In this document: piece by piece, positions 9,075 through 18,673 of the stretch
How the letters are laid out: each line of letters opens with the position of its first letter
Numbering within the stretch: position 1 is the stretch's first letter
Source of the DNA: JAIOSF01 sp047159865
GTDB lineage: Bacteria; Campylobacterota; Campylobacteria; Campylobacterales; Arcobacteraceae
Reading direction: 5' to 3'
DNA: 64,000 bases
NCBI RefSeq assembly: GCF_047159865.1
Contig: NZ_AP038804.1
Location: 434,001-498,000, forward strand
Position numbers and translations under genes: made by a program
The notes under the pieces: generated by a model
Database searches by the model: none
Seen by the model: only the letters and a program-made list of their open reading frames with translations
Told to the model about the DNA's origin: nothing

Positions 9075-12000
9075 TCAACTTTTCCTCTCTCATACAATTT
9101 TCTCAATAATCTATCTAATGGGTACATAAACTTATAAATTGCTGGAACAACAAGAAGTGTCAATACAGTTGAACTTATAAGCCCTCCAATAATAGCCAAC
9201 GCCATAGGTGCATTTGATTCACTTCCTGCACCAGTACCAAAAGCTAGAGGAATCATTGCTCCAATCATTGCAAATGTTGTCATCAAAATTGGTCTTAATC
9301 TTTTTTCACCAGCTTCTAACAATGCTTCATCTACACTTTTTCCATCTTGTATAGCTTTATTTGCAAAATCAACTACTAAAATCGCATTTTTCCCAACCAT
9401 ACCTAAAAGTAATATTATACCAATCATTACAAACAAACTAAAACTATTACCTGTAAGATAAAGAGCTACAATTACTCCTGTAAATGATAAAGGCATAGAG
9501 ATCATAATAATAAATGGTTGAATCAATGACTCATACAATGCAGCTAAAATAAGATAAATAAGAATAACAGCCAACAAGACAGCTCCAGCAAATGCAGCAT
9601 TTGTATCTGCCATATTTTCTACATCTCCTGTATATCTGTAGTTATACCCTTTTGGTAAAAGTGATGTTATCTCTTTATCAATTGAAGCTACAACATTATT
9701 TAAACTGTCTCCAAAAAGTCCTCCTGTTACAAGCACTTTTCGCTCTCTATCAAATCTATTAATCGATGCTGTGCTTTTTGTTTCTTCAAAATTCACAATA
9801 CCCTCTAAAGATACTAAATCACCATTGGTACTTCTCACCTGAAGTTTTTTCATATCATCGATACTTTTTCTATACTGATCATCAAATCGAAGTGTAATAT
9901 CAAACTGACGACCTTTCTCTTCATAAAATGAGATAGCTTCTGTACTAGAATAGGCACTGCCTAAAATACCTGCTATCTCACTAGCACTCACACCAACTTT
10001 TTGTGCATTTTGTCTTTTGATGTCAATTTTTATCTCTGGTTTTCCAGATTCATAATCTCTATCAATATTTGTCACACCATTAGTATGAGAAAGCATTGTC
10101 ATAATTTTTTGGGTAGTTTCGTTTAAAATATCCAAATCATCACCTGTCACTACTATTTGAATAGGAGCGTTTGAACTACCCGTATCAAAAGGTGGTAAAT
10201 CTTCAACAGTTATGACCATATTATTATAGTTTTTAAATTGATTTGTATATTTAATTACCATATCTTCTTGAGAGATTCCAGCTCTTTGTTCTTTTGGTTT
10301 CATTTTTACATATATTTTTGCCTTATGAATCTCTTTTGCGCTATTGTACCCAATCGACAAAACACTGTACTCAACTGCTGGATCTTGTTCAATCTTTTCT
10401 AAGAGTGGTTGCACATCTTTTTTCATATTTTCAATATTGGTTCCAACTGGTGCTTTTACAAATACTTGAAATTCACTATTGTCTTCCATTGGCATAAAAT
10501 CCATACCAACAGTAAGTTTTGTAGAAGCAACTAAAAGTCCAATAGTTACAATAATAGTAATAACTTTAAATCTTAGCAAAGGCTTTAGTATGGCAACATA
10601 GATTTTATCTATTTTTACAAAAAATGGTTCTGTAAAATAATAAAACTTACTCTGTTTAGCACTTAATATTCTAGCTCCAATAGTTGGAATAAACATAACA
10701 GCAACAAAATATGATATCACAATACCAGCAGCTACAGTCATTGCAAAAGAGTTAAAAAACATCCCCACAATTCCATCCATAAAAGCAACAGGAATAAAAA
10801 CAGCTAACAACACAGAAGAGATAGCCAAAATTGAAAAAGCAACTTCTTTTATCCCCTCAAAAGATGCTTTTAAAGGATTCATCCCCTCTTCTAGTTTTTT
10901 CGTAATATTTTCAATCACAACAATAGCATCATCAATAAATATTCCAATAGCTAAGGTAAGCCCTATGAGAGTTAATCGATTTAAATCATATCCCATCCAA
11001 TCAATAATTGCAAATGTTCCAATAATAGAAGTTGGAATCGCTAAAGCTGAAGTTATAGTAGCCGTAGCATTTCTTAAAAAGAAAAATACAATAATAATAG
11101 CAAGAATCGAACCATAAATAAGATCAAAAGTTACATTGTTTATATTTACCAAAATTTTATCACTTTGGTCTTGCAACAATTGCAATTCGTAATCAACTCC
11201 TGCAATTTCGGTAAGTGTTGGCATGATTTTTTTTACATTATTAATAATATTAAGAACATTTTCACCAGATATTTTTTTAACCTCCAACATCACCCCTTGG
11301 TTGCCGTTAAAGGATGAAAAACTACTTGTATCACTTAATCCATCTTCAATTTTAGCTATATCTTTAAGTTTCAAACCAGGTTTAATAAGTATATTTTGTA
11401 GTTGTTCTACGCTTAATGCATCTGCTTTTACTTTGACAATTAACTCTTGTTGATTATTAATAAGTTTTCCAGCACCTTGCGAGATATTTTGTGAAGTAAT
11501 AATATTTTGCAATTCTGAAGTTGTCAAGTTATATTTGTTGAGTAAAAAAGGATTGAGATATATCCGTATCTCTCTATCTTGAAATCCTATAATATTTACT
11601 TCACCTACCCCTTGAATTCTTTGGAGTTTTGGTTTGAGCTTTTCATCTGCTAACCTCATCAAAGCAGTTGTATCATTATTTTTTGTTGCAACAAACAAAC
11701 TAATAACTGCACCACTTGCACCTAGTTTTTTTACTGAAGGTTTTTCTGTTTCATCAGGTAAGATAAGGCTTCCTATTTTATCTCGAACATCGTTTGTTGC
11801 AATATCTAAATCTTTGAAAAGTTCAAACTGAATAGTTACAACACTCAATCCCTCATAACTTGTAGACATAAGTTTATCAATCCCATCGATTCCACTTACT
11901 ACCTCTTCAATTTTATCAGTTACTTTAGTTTCAACTGTACTTGCATCTGCCCCGTTGTATTGAGTTTGGATAGTTACAACTGGAAAATCAACATTTGGGA

Positions 12001-12103
12001 AAAGATTGATTGGCATAGTTTTATATGACATCATTCCAAAAACAATAAATGTCAAAACAGCCATCAAAGTTGTAATAGGTCTATTTATAGCAAATTTATA
12101 CAT
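9071..12103 (-). CDS. RND multidrug efflux permease (AcrB/MexB family, HAE1)
   Basis: 1010 residues with the RND layout: TM1 (ITTLMAVLTFIVFGMMSY), large periplasmic loop, TM2-6, second loop, TM8-12. The proton-relay pair is present in TM4 (GIFIDDAIVVIENI), and PMPLSFTG/FVMIGIILLLGMVGKNAILVVDFAN is the mirrored TM10-11 region. It sits 2 bases downstream of its periplasmic adaptor; no TolC-type channel or repressor gene is adjacent, so the outer channel must be elsewhere. The substrate cannot be predicted; the length fits drug exporters better than the slightly longer metal exporters of the CusA type. Confidence 0.93.
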   Translation of the reverse strand: MYKFAINRPITTLMAVLTFIVFGMMSYKTMPINLFPNVDFPVVTIQTQYNGADASTVETKVTDKIEEVVSGIDGIDKLMSTSYEGLSVVTIQFELFKDLDIATNDVRDKIGSLILPDETEKPSVKKLGASGAVISLFVATKNNDTTALMRLADEKLKPKLQRIQGVGEVNIIGFQDREIRIYLNPFLLNKYNLTTSELQNIITSQNISQGAGKLINNQQELIVKVKADALSVEQLQNILIKPGLKLKDIAKIEDGLSDTSSFSSFNGNQGVMLEVKKISGENVLNIINNVKKIMPTLTEIAGVDYELQLLQDQSDKILVNINNVTFDLIYGSILAIIIVFFFLRNATATITSALAIPTSIIGTFAIIDWMGYDLNRLTLIGLTLAIGIFIDDAIVVIENITKKLEEGMNPLKASFEGIKEVAFSILAISSVLLAVFIPVAFMDGIVGMFFNSFAMTVAAGIVISYFVAVMFIPTIGARILSAKQSKFYYFTEPFFVKIDKIYVAILKPLLRFKVITIIVTIGLLVASTKLTVGMDFMPMEDNSEFQVFVKAPVGTNIENMKKDVQPLLEKIEQDPAVEYSVLSIGYNSAKEIHKAKIYVKMKPKEQRAGISQEDMVIKYTNQFKNYNNMVITVEDLPPFDTGSSNAPIQIVVTGDDLDILNETTQKIMTMLSHTNGVTNIDRDYESGKPEIKIDIKRQNAQKVGVSASEIAGILGSAYSSTEAISFYEEKGRQFDITLRFDDQYRKSIDDMKKLQVRSTNGDLVSLEGIVNFEETKSTASINRFDRERKVLVTGGLFGDSLNNVVASIDKEITSLLPKGYNYRYTGDVENMADTNAAFAGAVLLAVILIYLILAALYESLIQPFIIMISMPLSFTGVIVALYLTGNSFSLFVMIGIILLLGMVGKNAILVVDFANKAIQDGKSVDEALLEAGEKRLRPILMTTFAMIGAMIPLAFGTGAGSESNAPMALAIIGGLISSTVLTLLVVPAIYKFMYPLDRLLRKLYERGKVE

Positions 12104-12105
12104 CT

Positions 12106-12813
12106 TTATTCTCTTGTTTTAGTAATATAGCCATCACCAAATAAACCTACAACGATATCATCAACCAAAACCTCAGCTTTAATTTTTCTTGTTTGTGTAT
12201 TTGCGTATGGATATACTTTTGATATGATACCACTATATTCACTTGTATCACCATCTAATTTATAAGTATACAAATCTCCTACTTTTACTTTACTATGATA
12301 TTTTTGATCAAATTGGAGTATCAATTTTCTTTTATGAATACTCTGTAAAGTAAAGGATGCCTTTGGTTGTTGTGCACTTACTACATCTCCAAGTTCTATC
12401 TCTTTTGATATAATAAGGGCATCAAATGGTGCTCTTAAAACTGTTTTAGCTAATATCTCTTGTTGATATTTTACTTGAGCGGCTGCACTTTTATATATCT
12501 TTTCATAGTTATCAAATTGTGCTCGATCAATTATATTTTTAAGTTTTACTTGCCTATCATAATCTTTTTTTACATACTTAAGAGTAGTTTGATGTATATG
12601 AAGCATTGCTTTAATATCATCATTTTTTATTTTTGCTAACTGATCATTTTTTTTAACCACAGAACCTATATCAACACCGATTTTATCAATAATTCCACTA
12701 CTCACAAAAGCGACATCTGCACTTTGAAAAGCTGCCACATCAAAAGTAGCATAAATAGGATTTGCAACGACACTAACGGCCCAGAAGAAACTACTCATTA
12801 TTATTTTTTTCAT
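12106..12813 (-). CDS. RND efflux periplasmic adaptor subunit (membrane fusion protein)
   Basis: About 235 residues, shorter than AcrA (about 390). Signal peptide at MKKIIMSSFFWAVSVVANP; lipoyl half-motif VSSGIIDKIGVDIGSVVKKNDQLAKI; a short helical hairpin (KTVLRAP follows it); then the second lipoyl half APFDALIISKEIELGDVV and a beta-barrel domain (KHHSKVKVGDLYTYKLDG-like region). The compact hairpin explains the small size. Start at 12813 gives a clean signal peptide; an upstream in-frame start at 12855 would disrupt it. Operon with the permease, 2-base gap. Confidence 0.85.
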   Translation of the reverse strand: MKKIIMSSFFWAVSVVANPIYATFDVAAFQSADVAFVSSGIIDKIGVDIGSVVKKNDQLAKIKNDDIKAMLHIHQTTLKYVKKDYDRQVKLKNIIDRAQFDNYEKIYKSAAAQVKYQQEILAKTVLRAPFDALIISKEIELGDVVSAQQPKASFTLQSIHKRKLILQFDQKYHSKVKVGDLYTYKLDGDTSEYSGIISKVYPYANTQTRKIKAEVLVDDIVVGLFGDGYITKTRE

Positions 12814-12864
12814 AAAATATCCTATCAATTTATATTTTCTATAAAATAGTTCCAATTATAGCAA

Positions 12865-12913
12865 AATTAGATTATAAATAATATCCTTGTAATAAGTATC
12901 TCTTAATCTAATT
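12865..12913. promoter_or_regulatory. Divergent inverted repeat between efflux operon and patatin gene
   Basis: AATTAGATTA (12865-12874) and its exact inverse TAATCTAATT (12904-12913) enclose 29 bases in the divergent intergenic region. TGTGTTATATTATA just to the right gives a candidate -10 for the patatin gene. This is a plausible shared operator or a regulated promoter; no regulator gene is adjacent. Confidence 0.4.
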
Positions 12914-12944
12914 GTGTTATATTATAAAAAACATAGGTTTACAA

Positions 12945-13715
12945 ATGGAAACAAAACAACATAACATTGCACTGTGTTTAGGTGGTGGTGGAGTTCTTGG
13001 AGCATATCATATAGGTGTTTTAAAAGCTATCGATGAACTAAATATTGAGATAAACTTTATCTCAGGTACTAGTGTTGGCTCTCTTATAGGTGCTTTATAT
13101 TGTGCGGGTTTATCTGCAAAAAATATTGAAAAAATAGCGCTCGATACAAAATGGAATGATTTTTATAAGGTTTCACTTTCTAAGTTAGGTTTACTGTCAA
13201 ACGAGAAGGTTGGTCACTTTATTCAAACCCACACAAATATCTGTACATTTAAAGATCTTAGCATACCTTTTAGAGTTGTAACAACCAATATTGTTACGGG
13301 GAAAAAAGTTGTTTTAAAAAAAGGAAATCTACTGAAAGCTATTCGAGCAAGTTGTAGCATTCCAGGGATTTTTATACCTGTAAATATTAAAAACACGATG
13401 CTAGTAGATGGTGGTATAGTTGATAATGTTCCTATCTCTGTTGCCAAAGAGTTTGGATCAAATTACATTATTGCAGTTGACTTAAATTCAAAACATTCAT
13501 ACAAAAAACCAAAAAATGTTATAGAGGTTTTATTGAATAGCTTTGAGTTCCTTTCAAAGCAAGCAACATCAATTCATCTTGACACAGCAAATCTTTTGTT
13601 ACAACCAAATTTAGAAGAATATAATTGTATCAATACAGATCAAATTAGAAGATTAATTCAAAAAGGATATAAGGAATCTTTAGCCACATTGAAAAAAGCA
13701 AGTATACCTAAATAA
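12945..13715 (+). CDS. Patatin-like phospholipase (RssA-type)
   Basis: About 256 residues. The oxyanion-hole glycines LGGGGVLGAYHIG, the nucleophile elbow GTSVGS (Ser in GXSXG) and the catalytic Asp in VDGGIVDNVP form the Ser-Asp dyad of patatin lipases. No signal peptide, so cytosolic or peripheral acyl hydrolase. Start at METKQHN is favoured: 11 upstream in-frame codons from 12912 lie over the promoter-like TTATATTATAAA. Single gene, ending 12 bases before tRNA-Ser on the other strand. Confidence 0.88.
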   Translation: METKQHNIALCLGGGGVLGAYHIGVLKAIDELNIEINFISGTSVGSLIGALYCAGLSAKNIEKIALDTKWNDFYKVSLSKLGLLSNEKVGHFIQTHTNICTFKDLSIPFRVVTTNIVTGKKVVLKKGNLLKAIRASCSIPGIFIPVNIKNTMLVDGGIVDNVPISVAKEFGSNYIIAVDLNSKHSYKKPKNVIEVLLNSFEFLSKQATSIHLDTANLLLQPNLEEYNCINTDQIRRLIQKGYKESLATLKKASIPK

Positions 13716-13727
13716 GTAGTAATTATA

Positions 13728-13815
13728 TGGCAGAGAAGAAGGGATTCGAACCCTCGTTTGCTTTCACAAAACTTCGCTTCCAACGAAGCACCTTCGGCCA
13801 CTCAGACACTTCTCT
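13728..13815 (-). tRNA. tRNA-Ser (GGA)
   Basis: 88 bases including encoded CCA. Acceptor AGAGAAG pairs perfectly with CTTCTCT. The anticodon arm is CTTCG-TTGGAAG-CGAAG (anticodon GGA). The long variable arm and GGGTTCGAATCCC T arm are typical of class II tRNA-Ser. Confidence 0.95.
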
Positions 13816-13861
13816 ACAATAAAATGGAAGTATAACTAAAAATTGTAAAAAACATCTAATT

Positions 13862-15172
13862 TTACAATTTATTTTTCAATAATCCTATAAATTTTGCATA
13901 TCCAAACTCTTTCAATGTTAAATGAAACAATACAAAACCACTCAAGCTACTAGCAAGAGCAAGTCCTACAATACCATAAGGTTTGATCAACACTAATGAT
14001 AAAACAATATTCCAACTTAACGAATACATAGTAATCTTTGCAGCTAGCCCTTGTTTTTCATGTGAATATAACCAAAGTGAAAATATTTTTGCTAAACCAA
14101 AAGGTAAAAGTCCTACAAGATACATAGTAAGAACAATAGCAGTTTGAGTTGTATCAGAACTTTCAAATGCACCTCTTTCAAATAATAAATAAACAATAAA
14201 TTCATCAAAAACAATACCAATAAAAGTAGCTAAACCTAAAAGTCCTAGTAATATAAAAAAAGCTTTTCTTAAATACTGTAAAGCTTTTTTTTCATCATTA
14301 TTTTTAATAGACTTTGCAATTGTAGGAAATAATGCAACAGATGTAGCAATTGCAAATAATGCTAAAGGTAATTGAAACACTCTATTTGCATAATAAAGGT
14401 AACTAATACTTCCTGAAAGTAAAAAACTAGCTAACCAAGTATCTAAAAATGCAGCAATATGTGATGCACTACTTCCAAAAACAGCAGGATAAAATTGTTT
14501 ATAAAACTTACTTTGTTTTATATCTCTTTTTTTCTTTTTTATATTTGTAGTAAAAAATTTAATATTAAGTTTTCTAATTGCATATAAGTGTACAAGAACT
14601 TGTAAAACTCCACCAACAACAACACCCCAGCTCATATAATATACGATTTGACTAGATTCTAAATTTTGAGATAAAAGAAGTGAACCTATTAAAGAGATAT
14701 TTAATAGTGCGGTAGAAAATGCTGTTGTTGTAAAATGATTTTTGTACTGTAAAAGAGCTGCTAAAAATGTCACCACAAATATCAAAGGTAAATAGTAAAA
14801 ACAAATAGCAACTAGTGGTGAAGCCAATACAACCATATCTTGACTAAACCCAATCGCAATAACCTTTGTAAAAAATGATGAAAATATTGTTACTATAAAA
14901 CTTAGTAACATAATAAAAGCTAAAAATTGTAAAAAAATGATCGTGCTAAAACTTACTTTATGGTTATTTTTAGCATATGCAGGTATAAATACTTGTGTAA
15001 ACGCACCTTCTGCAAATATTCTTCTAAATAAATTTGGCAGCTTAAATGCGACAAAAAATATATCACTATATATATTTGCCCCAAGAATTGAAGCAGTTAA
15101 AAGATCCCTTAAAAAACCCAAAATTCTCGAAACCAAAATACCTGCACTGTTTGTGAATATGTGTTTTAAAAT
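13862..15172 (-). CDS. murJ: Lipid II flippase MurJ
   Basis: MOP-family flippase that moves lipid II across the inner membrane for peptidoglycan synthesis. The first helix region FTNSAGILVSRILGFLRDLLTASILGA and FVAFKLPNLFRRIFAEGAFTQVFIPAY are MurJ signatures; about 12-14 hydrophobic segments follow. The conserved N-terminal residues continue upstream of the first ordinary start codon (TTG at 15136) with no ATG, GTG or TTG, but AAAGG at 15181-15185 lies 8 bases before an ATT codon at 15172, giving MLKHIFTNSAG. I therefore propose an ATT start. Minus-strand TATAAT near 15205 is a candidate promoter. Confidence 0.85.
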   Translation of the reverse strand: MLKHIFTNSAGILVSRILGFLRDLLTASILGANIYSDIFFVAFKLPNLFRRIFAEGAFTQVFIPAYAKNNHKVSFSTIIFLQFLAFIMLLSFIVTIFSSFFTKVIAIGFSQDMVVLASPLVAICFYYLPLIFVVTFLAALLQYKNHFTTTAFSTALLNISLIGSLLLSQNLESSQIVYYMSWGVVVGGVLQVLVHLYAIRKLNIKFFTTNIKKKKRDIKQSKFYKQFYPAVFGSSASHIAAFLDTWLASFLLSGSISYLYYANRVFQLPLALFAIATSVALFPTIAKSIKNNDEKKALQYLRKAFFILLGLLGLATFIGIVFDEFIVYLLFERGAFESSDTTQTAIVLTMYLVGLLPFGLAKIFSLWLYSHEKQGLAAKITMYSLSWNIVLSLVLIKPYGIVGLALASSLSGFVLFHLTLKEFGYAKFIGLLKNKL

Positions 15173-15304
15173 AATAGATACCTTTATAAATTTTAAAAGT
15201 ATTATAGTAAATATTTGTTTATAACTTGATATTTAATCAAGTTTTCCCAAGAGTGGTTAAGTTATCTTTTGTTATTATCTTATTTAAACATATAAAGGAA
15301 ACAA

Positions 15305-15838
15305 ATGAAGAAACTTTTACTTATACTTTTAAGTATTGCTACAGTATATGCTGCAAATCCTATTGCAGTACTCGAAACAACAAAAGGAAATATAGAAATA
15401 GAATTAAGACCAGATCTTGCTCCAAAAACAGTGGAAAATTTTACTACTCATATCAAAAATGGATACTATAATGGTCTTATTTTTCACAGAATTATAAAAA
15501 ACTTTATGATACAAGGTGGTGATCCTACAGGCACTGGAAGAGGTGGTGAATCTATATGGGGTGGAAAGTTCAAAGATGAATTTAATTCAAAAGCGATGTT
15601 CAATAAAAAAGGTGTTTTAGCTATGGCAAATGCAGGTCCAAATACAAATGGTAGTCAATTTTTTATTACAACAGTTGCAACTCCATGGTTAAATGGCAAA
15701 CATACTATTTTTGGATATGTAAAAGATGATAATAGTCTAAACTCAGTACGAAAACTAGAAAATGTTCCTACAAACGGAAGATACCAAGGAAATCGTCCAC
15801 AAGAAGATGTAAAAATCATAAAAGCATATATAAAATAA
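15305..15838 (+). CDS. Periplasmic cyclophilin-type peptidyl-prolyl isomerase
   Basis: 177 residues with signal peptide (LLLILLSIATVYAA). Cyclophilin core: GLIFHRIIKNFMIQGGDPTGTGRGG contains the catalytic Arg and the FMIQGGD motif; MANAGPNTNGSQFFIT is the second signature. A folding catalyst for exported proteins. It has its own upstream region and an AAAGGA ribosome site. It ends at a strong hairpin shared with the convergent lrgAB genes. Confidence 0.92.
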   Translation: MKKLLLILLSIATVYAANPIAVLETTKGNIEIELRPDLAPKTVENFTTHIKNGYYNGLIFHRIIKNFMIQGGDPTGTGRGGESIWGGKFKDEFNSKAMFNKKGVLAMANAGPNTNGSQFFITTVATPWLNGKHTIFGYVKDDNSLNSVRKLENVPTNGRYQGNRPQEDVKIIKAYIK

Positions 15839-15841
15839 AAA

Positions 15842-15872
15842 GTATACTTTAGAGATGATCTCTAAAGTATAC
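15842..15872. terminator. Strong hairpin terminator (convergent)
   Basis: A perfect 14-bp stem (15842-15855 with 15859-15872) and 3-base loop TGA. Read on the minus strand it is followed by TTTTTATTTT, a good terminator for the neighbouring genes upstream on that strand; on the plus strand the T tract is poor. Confidence 0.7.
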
Positions 15873-15878
15873 CTCTAA

Positions 15879-16592
15879 CTAAAATATAAATTGAATAATT
15901 AAAGGTAAAAATACCGCCGTAAGTATTCCTCCTATCCCCATAGCTAAAGCAGAAAATGCAGCTGCTTTCTCACTAATTTCAATCGCTCTAGCAGTTCCAA
16001 TTCCATGAGAGATAAGACCAAGTGCAAATCCTTTTGATGTATCATGTTTAATATTCATAAATTTAAATAAAGCAGTACCAAATAACGCTCCAATGATACC
16101 TGTAATAATCACAAAACCAACAGCAAGAGATGGGATAGCTCCTATTTGTTCTGATGTTATAATAGCTATTGGAGCAGTTATAGATTTGGTAGTCATAGAT
16201 AAAATAGTTGGTAACTCAGCACCTAAAACCCATAATAATCCTACTGCAATTAAAATTGAAAAAACTCCCGCAACAACCAAAGTTACTAAAATAGGAACAA
16301 ATAAAGATTTGATATATTTTAAATTTTTATATAAAGGAAGAGCCAAAGCTACCGTAGCTGGTCCTAAAAAAAAATGTATAATCTCTACACCCTTAAAATA
16401 CTCTGCATATGAAGTATCAGTAAAAACAATAATACTTATTATAAATAAGTATGAAATAATAATTGGTTGCAACAATGTTTGTTTATTGAACTTTTCATAC
16501 ACTATAATACCTATTTTAAAAGACCCAAGAGTTAAAAGAAGCCAAGTTAATGGTGTTGATGAAATATATTCAATTAAAGCATCAATATTCAT
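15879..16592 (-). CDS. lrgB: LrgB/CidB family membrane protein
   Basis: 237 residues with about 7-8 hydrophobic segments. FFLGPATVALALPLYKNL, LWVLGAELPTILSMTTKSITAPIA and SHGIGTARAIEISE are LrgB family signatures. LrgA/LrgB pairs are linked to control of murein hydrolases or to export of small organic acids such as glycolate or pyruvate. It overlaps the lrgA-like gene by 4 bases (ATGA-type), so the two are translated together. Confidence 0.9.
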   Translation of the reverse strand: MNIDALIEYISSTPLTWLLLTLGSFKIGIIVYEKFNKQTLLQPIIISYLFIISIIVFTDTSYAEYFKGVEIIHFFLGPATVALALPLYKNLKYIKSLFVPILVTLVVAGVFSILIAVGLLWVLGAELPTILSMTTKSITAPIAIITSEQIGAIPSLAVGFVIITGIIGALFGTALFKFMNIKHDTSKGFALGLISHGIGTARAIEISEKAAAFSALAMGIGGILTAVFLPLIIQFIF

Positions 16593-16939
16593 TTTTTTCT
16601 CTCTTGTCTAATAGTAAGTATATCCATTAATTTTGCACTAAACATCAAAGCTACAATCGTACCAATAACAAGAGAAACTAAAATTGCCCAAAACTCTTTT
16701 GAAATAATATCAACTTGAGTGATAATTCCCATCGCAGCAGGTATAAATAGAAGTGGTAAATATCGTAAATGAATTGAAACAGCATTATCAAGACTAGCAA
16801 AACTACTCTTCTTAATCATAAGAAAAAGTAGTAATAATACCATTCCAATAACAGGACCAGGAACTAAAAGAGAAAATAACTTAGCAATACATTCTCCTAA
16901 AAATTGAAAACTTAAAAGAGTTATAATTCCTTTTAACAC
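16589..16939 (-). CDS. lrgA: LrgA/CidA family holin-like membrane protein
   Basis: 116 residues with four membrane segments. LVPGPVIGMVLLLLFLMIK and LLFIPAAMGIITQ are typical of the CidA/LrgA family. Partner of LrgB, which follows with a 4-base overlap. The choice between murein-hydrolase control and metabolite export cannot be made from sequence. Confidence 0.9.
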   Translation of the reverse strand: MLKGIITLLSFQFLGECIAKLFSLLVPGPVIGMVLLLLFLMIKKSSFASLDNAVSIHLRYLPLLFIPAAMGIITQVDIISKEFWAILVSLVIGTIVALMFSAKLMDILTIRQERKK

Positions 16940-16964
16940 ATTTTTTCCTTATTCATACATAGAA

Positions 16965-17657
16965 TTATTTTAATTTATCTATAACTTTCATTAAAAAGTT
17001 AGCAGAGTTTTTAGCACTTGTTTCTAGAAATTCATCAAAATTAAATCCAGCATCCATATCAGCGGTATCACTAATTGCTCTTAAAATTAAACATGGAACA
17101 TTTAAAGCATCACAAACAACAGCAACACTTGCACCTTCCATCTCTAAAGCATCAGCATTAAAAGTAGATTCTATAAATATTTTTCTTTTCTCATCTGCTA
17201 CAAATTGATCACCTGTAGCAATGATACCTTCAATAATTTTAATATCATTATCTTTTGCAACTTCAAGTGCTATATTTTTTAAGTTTTCATTAGTATTTAC
17301 ATAAACACTTCCACCAGGAACAAAACCATGAGGATGACCAAATGCGGTAATATCTAAGTCATGTTGAGCAAGTTTGTTTGCAACAATCAAATCACCAATT
17401 TTTAATTTAGGATTCACTCCACCAGCAACACCAGAAAATAATAGCGTATCACATCCAAATTTTTGAATCATAGTAGAAGCAGTTAATGTAGAGAAAACTT
17501 TCCCTATTTTGCTATATGCAATAACCACATCTAAATCATCAAGTTTACACTCATAATAAATATTATTTGCATAATCAATTTTTTTAATATTTGTAAAGTT
17601 CTCTAAAAGAGGAGTAATTTCCTCTTCCATAGCGCCCATAATAGCTAATTTAGTCAT
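16965..17657 (-). CDS. mtn: 5'-methylthioadenosine/S-adenosylhomocysteine nucleosidase
   Basis: 230-residue MTA/SAH nucleosidase, cleaving adenine from MTA, SAH or (in Campylobacterota) 6-amino-6-deoxyfutalosine of the alternative menaquinone route. Catalytic Glu lies near the N-terminus (MGAMEEEI). The purine site EMEGASVAVVC and catalytic Asp in RAISDTAD are present, as is ATGDQFV. The start overlaps the end of fabD by 8 bases. Its position with fabD suggests a housekeeping operon. Confidence 0.93.
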   Translation of the reverse strand: MTKLAIMGAMEEEITPLLENFTNIKKIDYANNIYYECKLDDLDVVIAYSKIGKVFSTLTASTMIQKFGCDTLLFSGVAGGVNPKLKIGDLIVANKLAQHDLDITAFGHPHGFVPGGSVYVNTNENLKNIALEVAKDNDIKIIEGIIATGDQFVADEKRKIFIESTFNADALEMEGASVAVVCDALNVPCLILRAISDTADMDAGFNFDEFLETSAKNSANFLMKVIDKLK

Positions 17658-18585
17658 TTAATTTTTCCATTGTATCTTCTAAAGATTTCATATCAGAAAC
17701 ATTTAGTGTAGGAACTGATTTAATAATCTTTCTATTCATACCTTTTAACACAGCACCATTTCCAAATTCAATCATCATATCTAACTCTTCTGCATGCTCT
17801 ACAATAGAATGTTTATATTTTACAGGAGATACTAACTGAGAACTTAATAGTTCAATAGCATCAGCTTTTGTATTATAAGGATTTGTTGATACATTAGAAA
17901 TTACAGAAGTTGTAAAATCATCTTTGATATATTCTTCTAAATATGGCTGTAATTTTTCTACTGCACTAGTTAAAAGTTCACAATGGCTAGCAACACTCAT
18001 ATCTAGAACTAAAGCTCTTTTAGCCCCTGCTTCTTTAAATGTATCTACTAAAGATTCTAAATCAGCTTTTAAACCAGCTACAACAATTTGACCATCCATA
18101 TTGTAATTTGCAGCCCATACTTTTTTACCATTTAATCTTTGTTCTTCAGTCATTTTTTCAACTGTCGCATCATCCAGACCAACAAGAGCCATCATTCCAG
18201 CACCAGCGCCAGCACAAGCTTCATTCATAAATAAACCTCTTTTATGCACAAGTTCAATTGCATCTAAATAATCAATTGCACCACTTGCAACTAATGCAGA
18301 AAACTCACCTAAAGAGTGACCCATTACAAACTCTGGTGTAATATCATTTTTCTCTTTAAAAATAGCAAGTGCAATATAACTTACTAATAAAATTGCAGGT
18401 TGTGTAAATTCAGTCTTTCCCAAATTTTCACTTTCATTAAATAATAAATCTTCAAAATCAAAACCTAATCTATCACTTGCATTTTTAATCATATCTTTTG
18501 CAATATCGCTATTTTCAAAAAAATCTTTTCCCATACCATTTGTTTGACTTCCTTGACCTGGAAATATAAAAGCTACTTTTTTCAT
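17650..18585 (-). CDS. fabD: Malonyl-CoA:ACP transacylase
   Basis: 311 residues, full length. FPGQGSQTNGMG forms the oxyanion region, MGHSLGEFSALVASG carries the nucleophilic Ser in GHSLGE, and SVASHCELL has the catalytic His. Loads malonyl groups onto ACP for fatty acid synthesis. Overlaps mtn at its 3' end; the slyD terminator lies upstream. Confidence 0.95.
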   Translation of the reverse strand: MKKVAFIFPGQGSQTNGMGKDFFENSDIAKDMIKNASDRLGFDFEDLLFNESENLGKTEFTQPAILLVSYIALAIFKEKNDITPEFVMGHSLGEFSALVASGAIDYLDAIELVHKRGLFMNEACAGAGAGMMALVGLDDATVEKMTEEQRLNGKKVWAANYNMDGQIVVAGLKADLESLVDTFKEAGAKRALVLDMSVASHCELLTSAVEKLQPYLEEYIKDDFTTSVISNVSTNPYNTKADAIELLSSQLVSPVKYKHSIVEHAEELDMMIEFGNGAVLKGMNRKIIKSVPTLNVSDMKSLEDTMEKLND

Positions 18586-18620
18586 TTTTCTTCCTTATAT
18601 AAAATTTGTGTATAAACTAA

Positions 18621-18650
18621 AAACTCCCATTTCAAAAGAAATAGGAGTTT
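18621..18650. terminator. Hairpin terminator downstream of slyD
   Basis: AAACTCCCATTTC (18621-18633) pairs with GAAATAGGAGTTT (18638-18650), one mismatch. On the minus strand the stem is followed by a T-rich run ending the slyD transcript before fabD; on the plus strand it is followed by TTTTTT. Confidence 0.75.
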
Positions 18651-18673
18651 TTTAGACAATGTTAAAACATTAT

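Noticed and set aside
15136..15138. TTG as the murJ start
   Set aside because: Conserved MurJ residues continue upstream of it without interruption.
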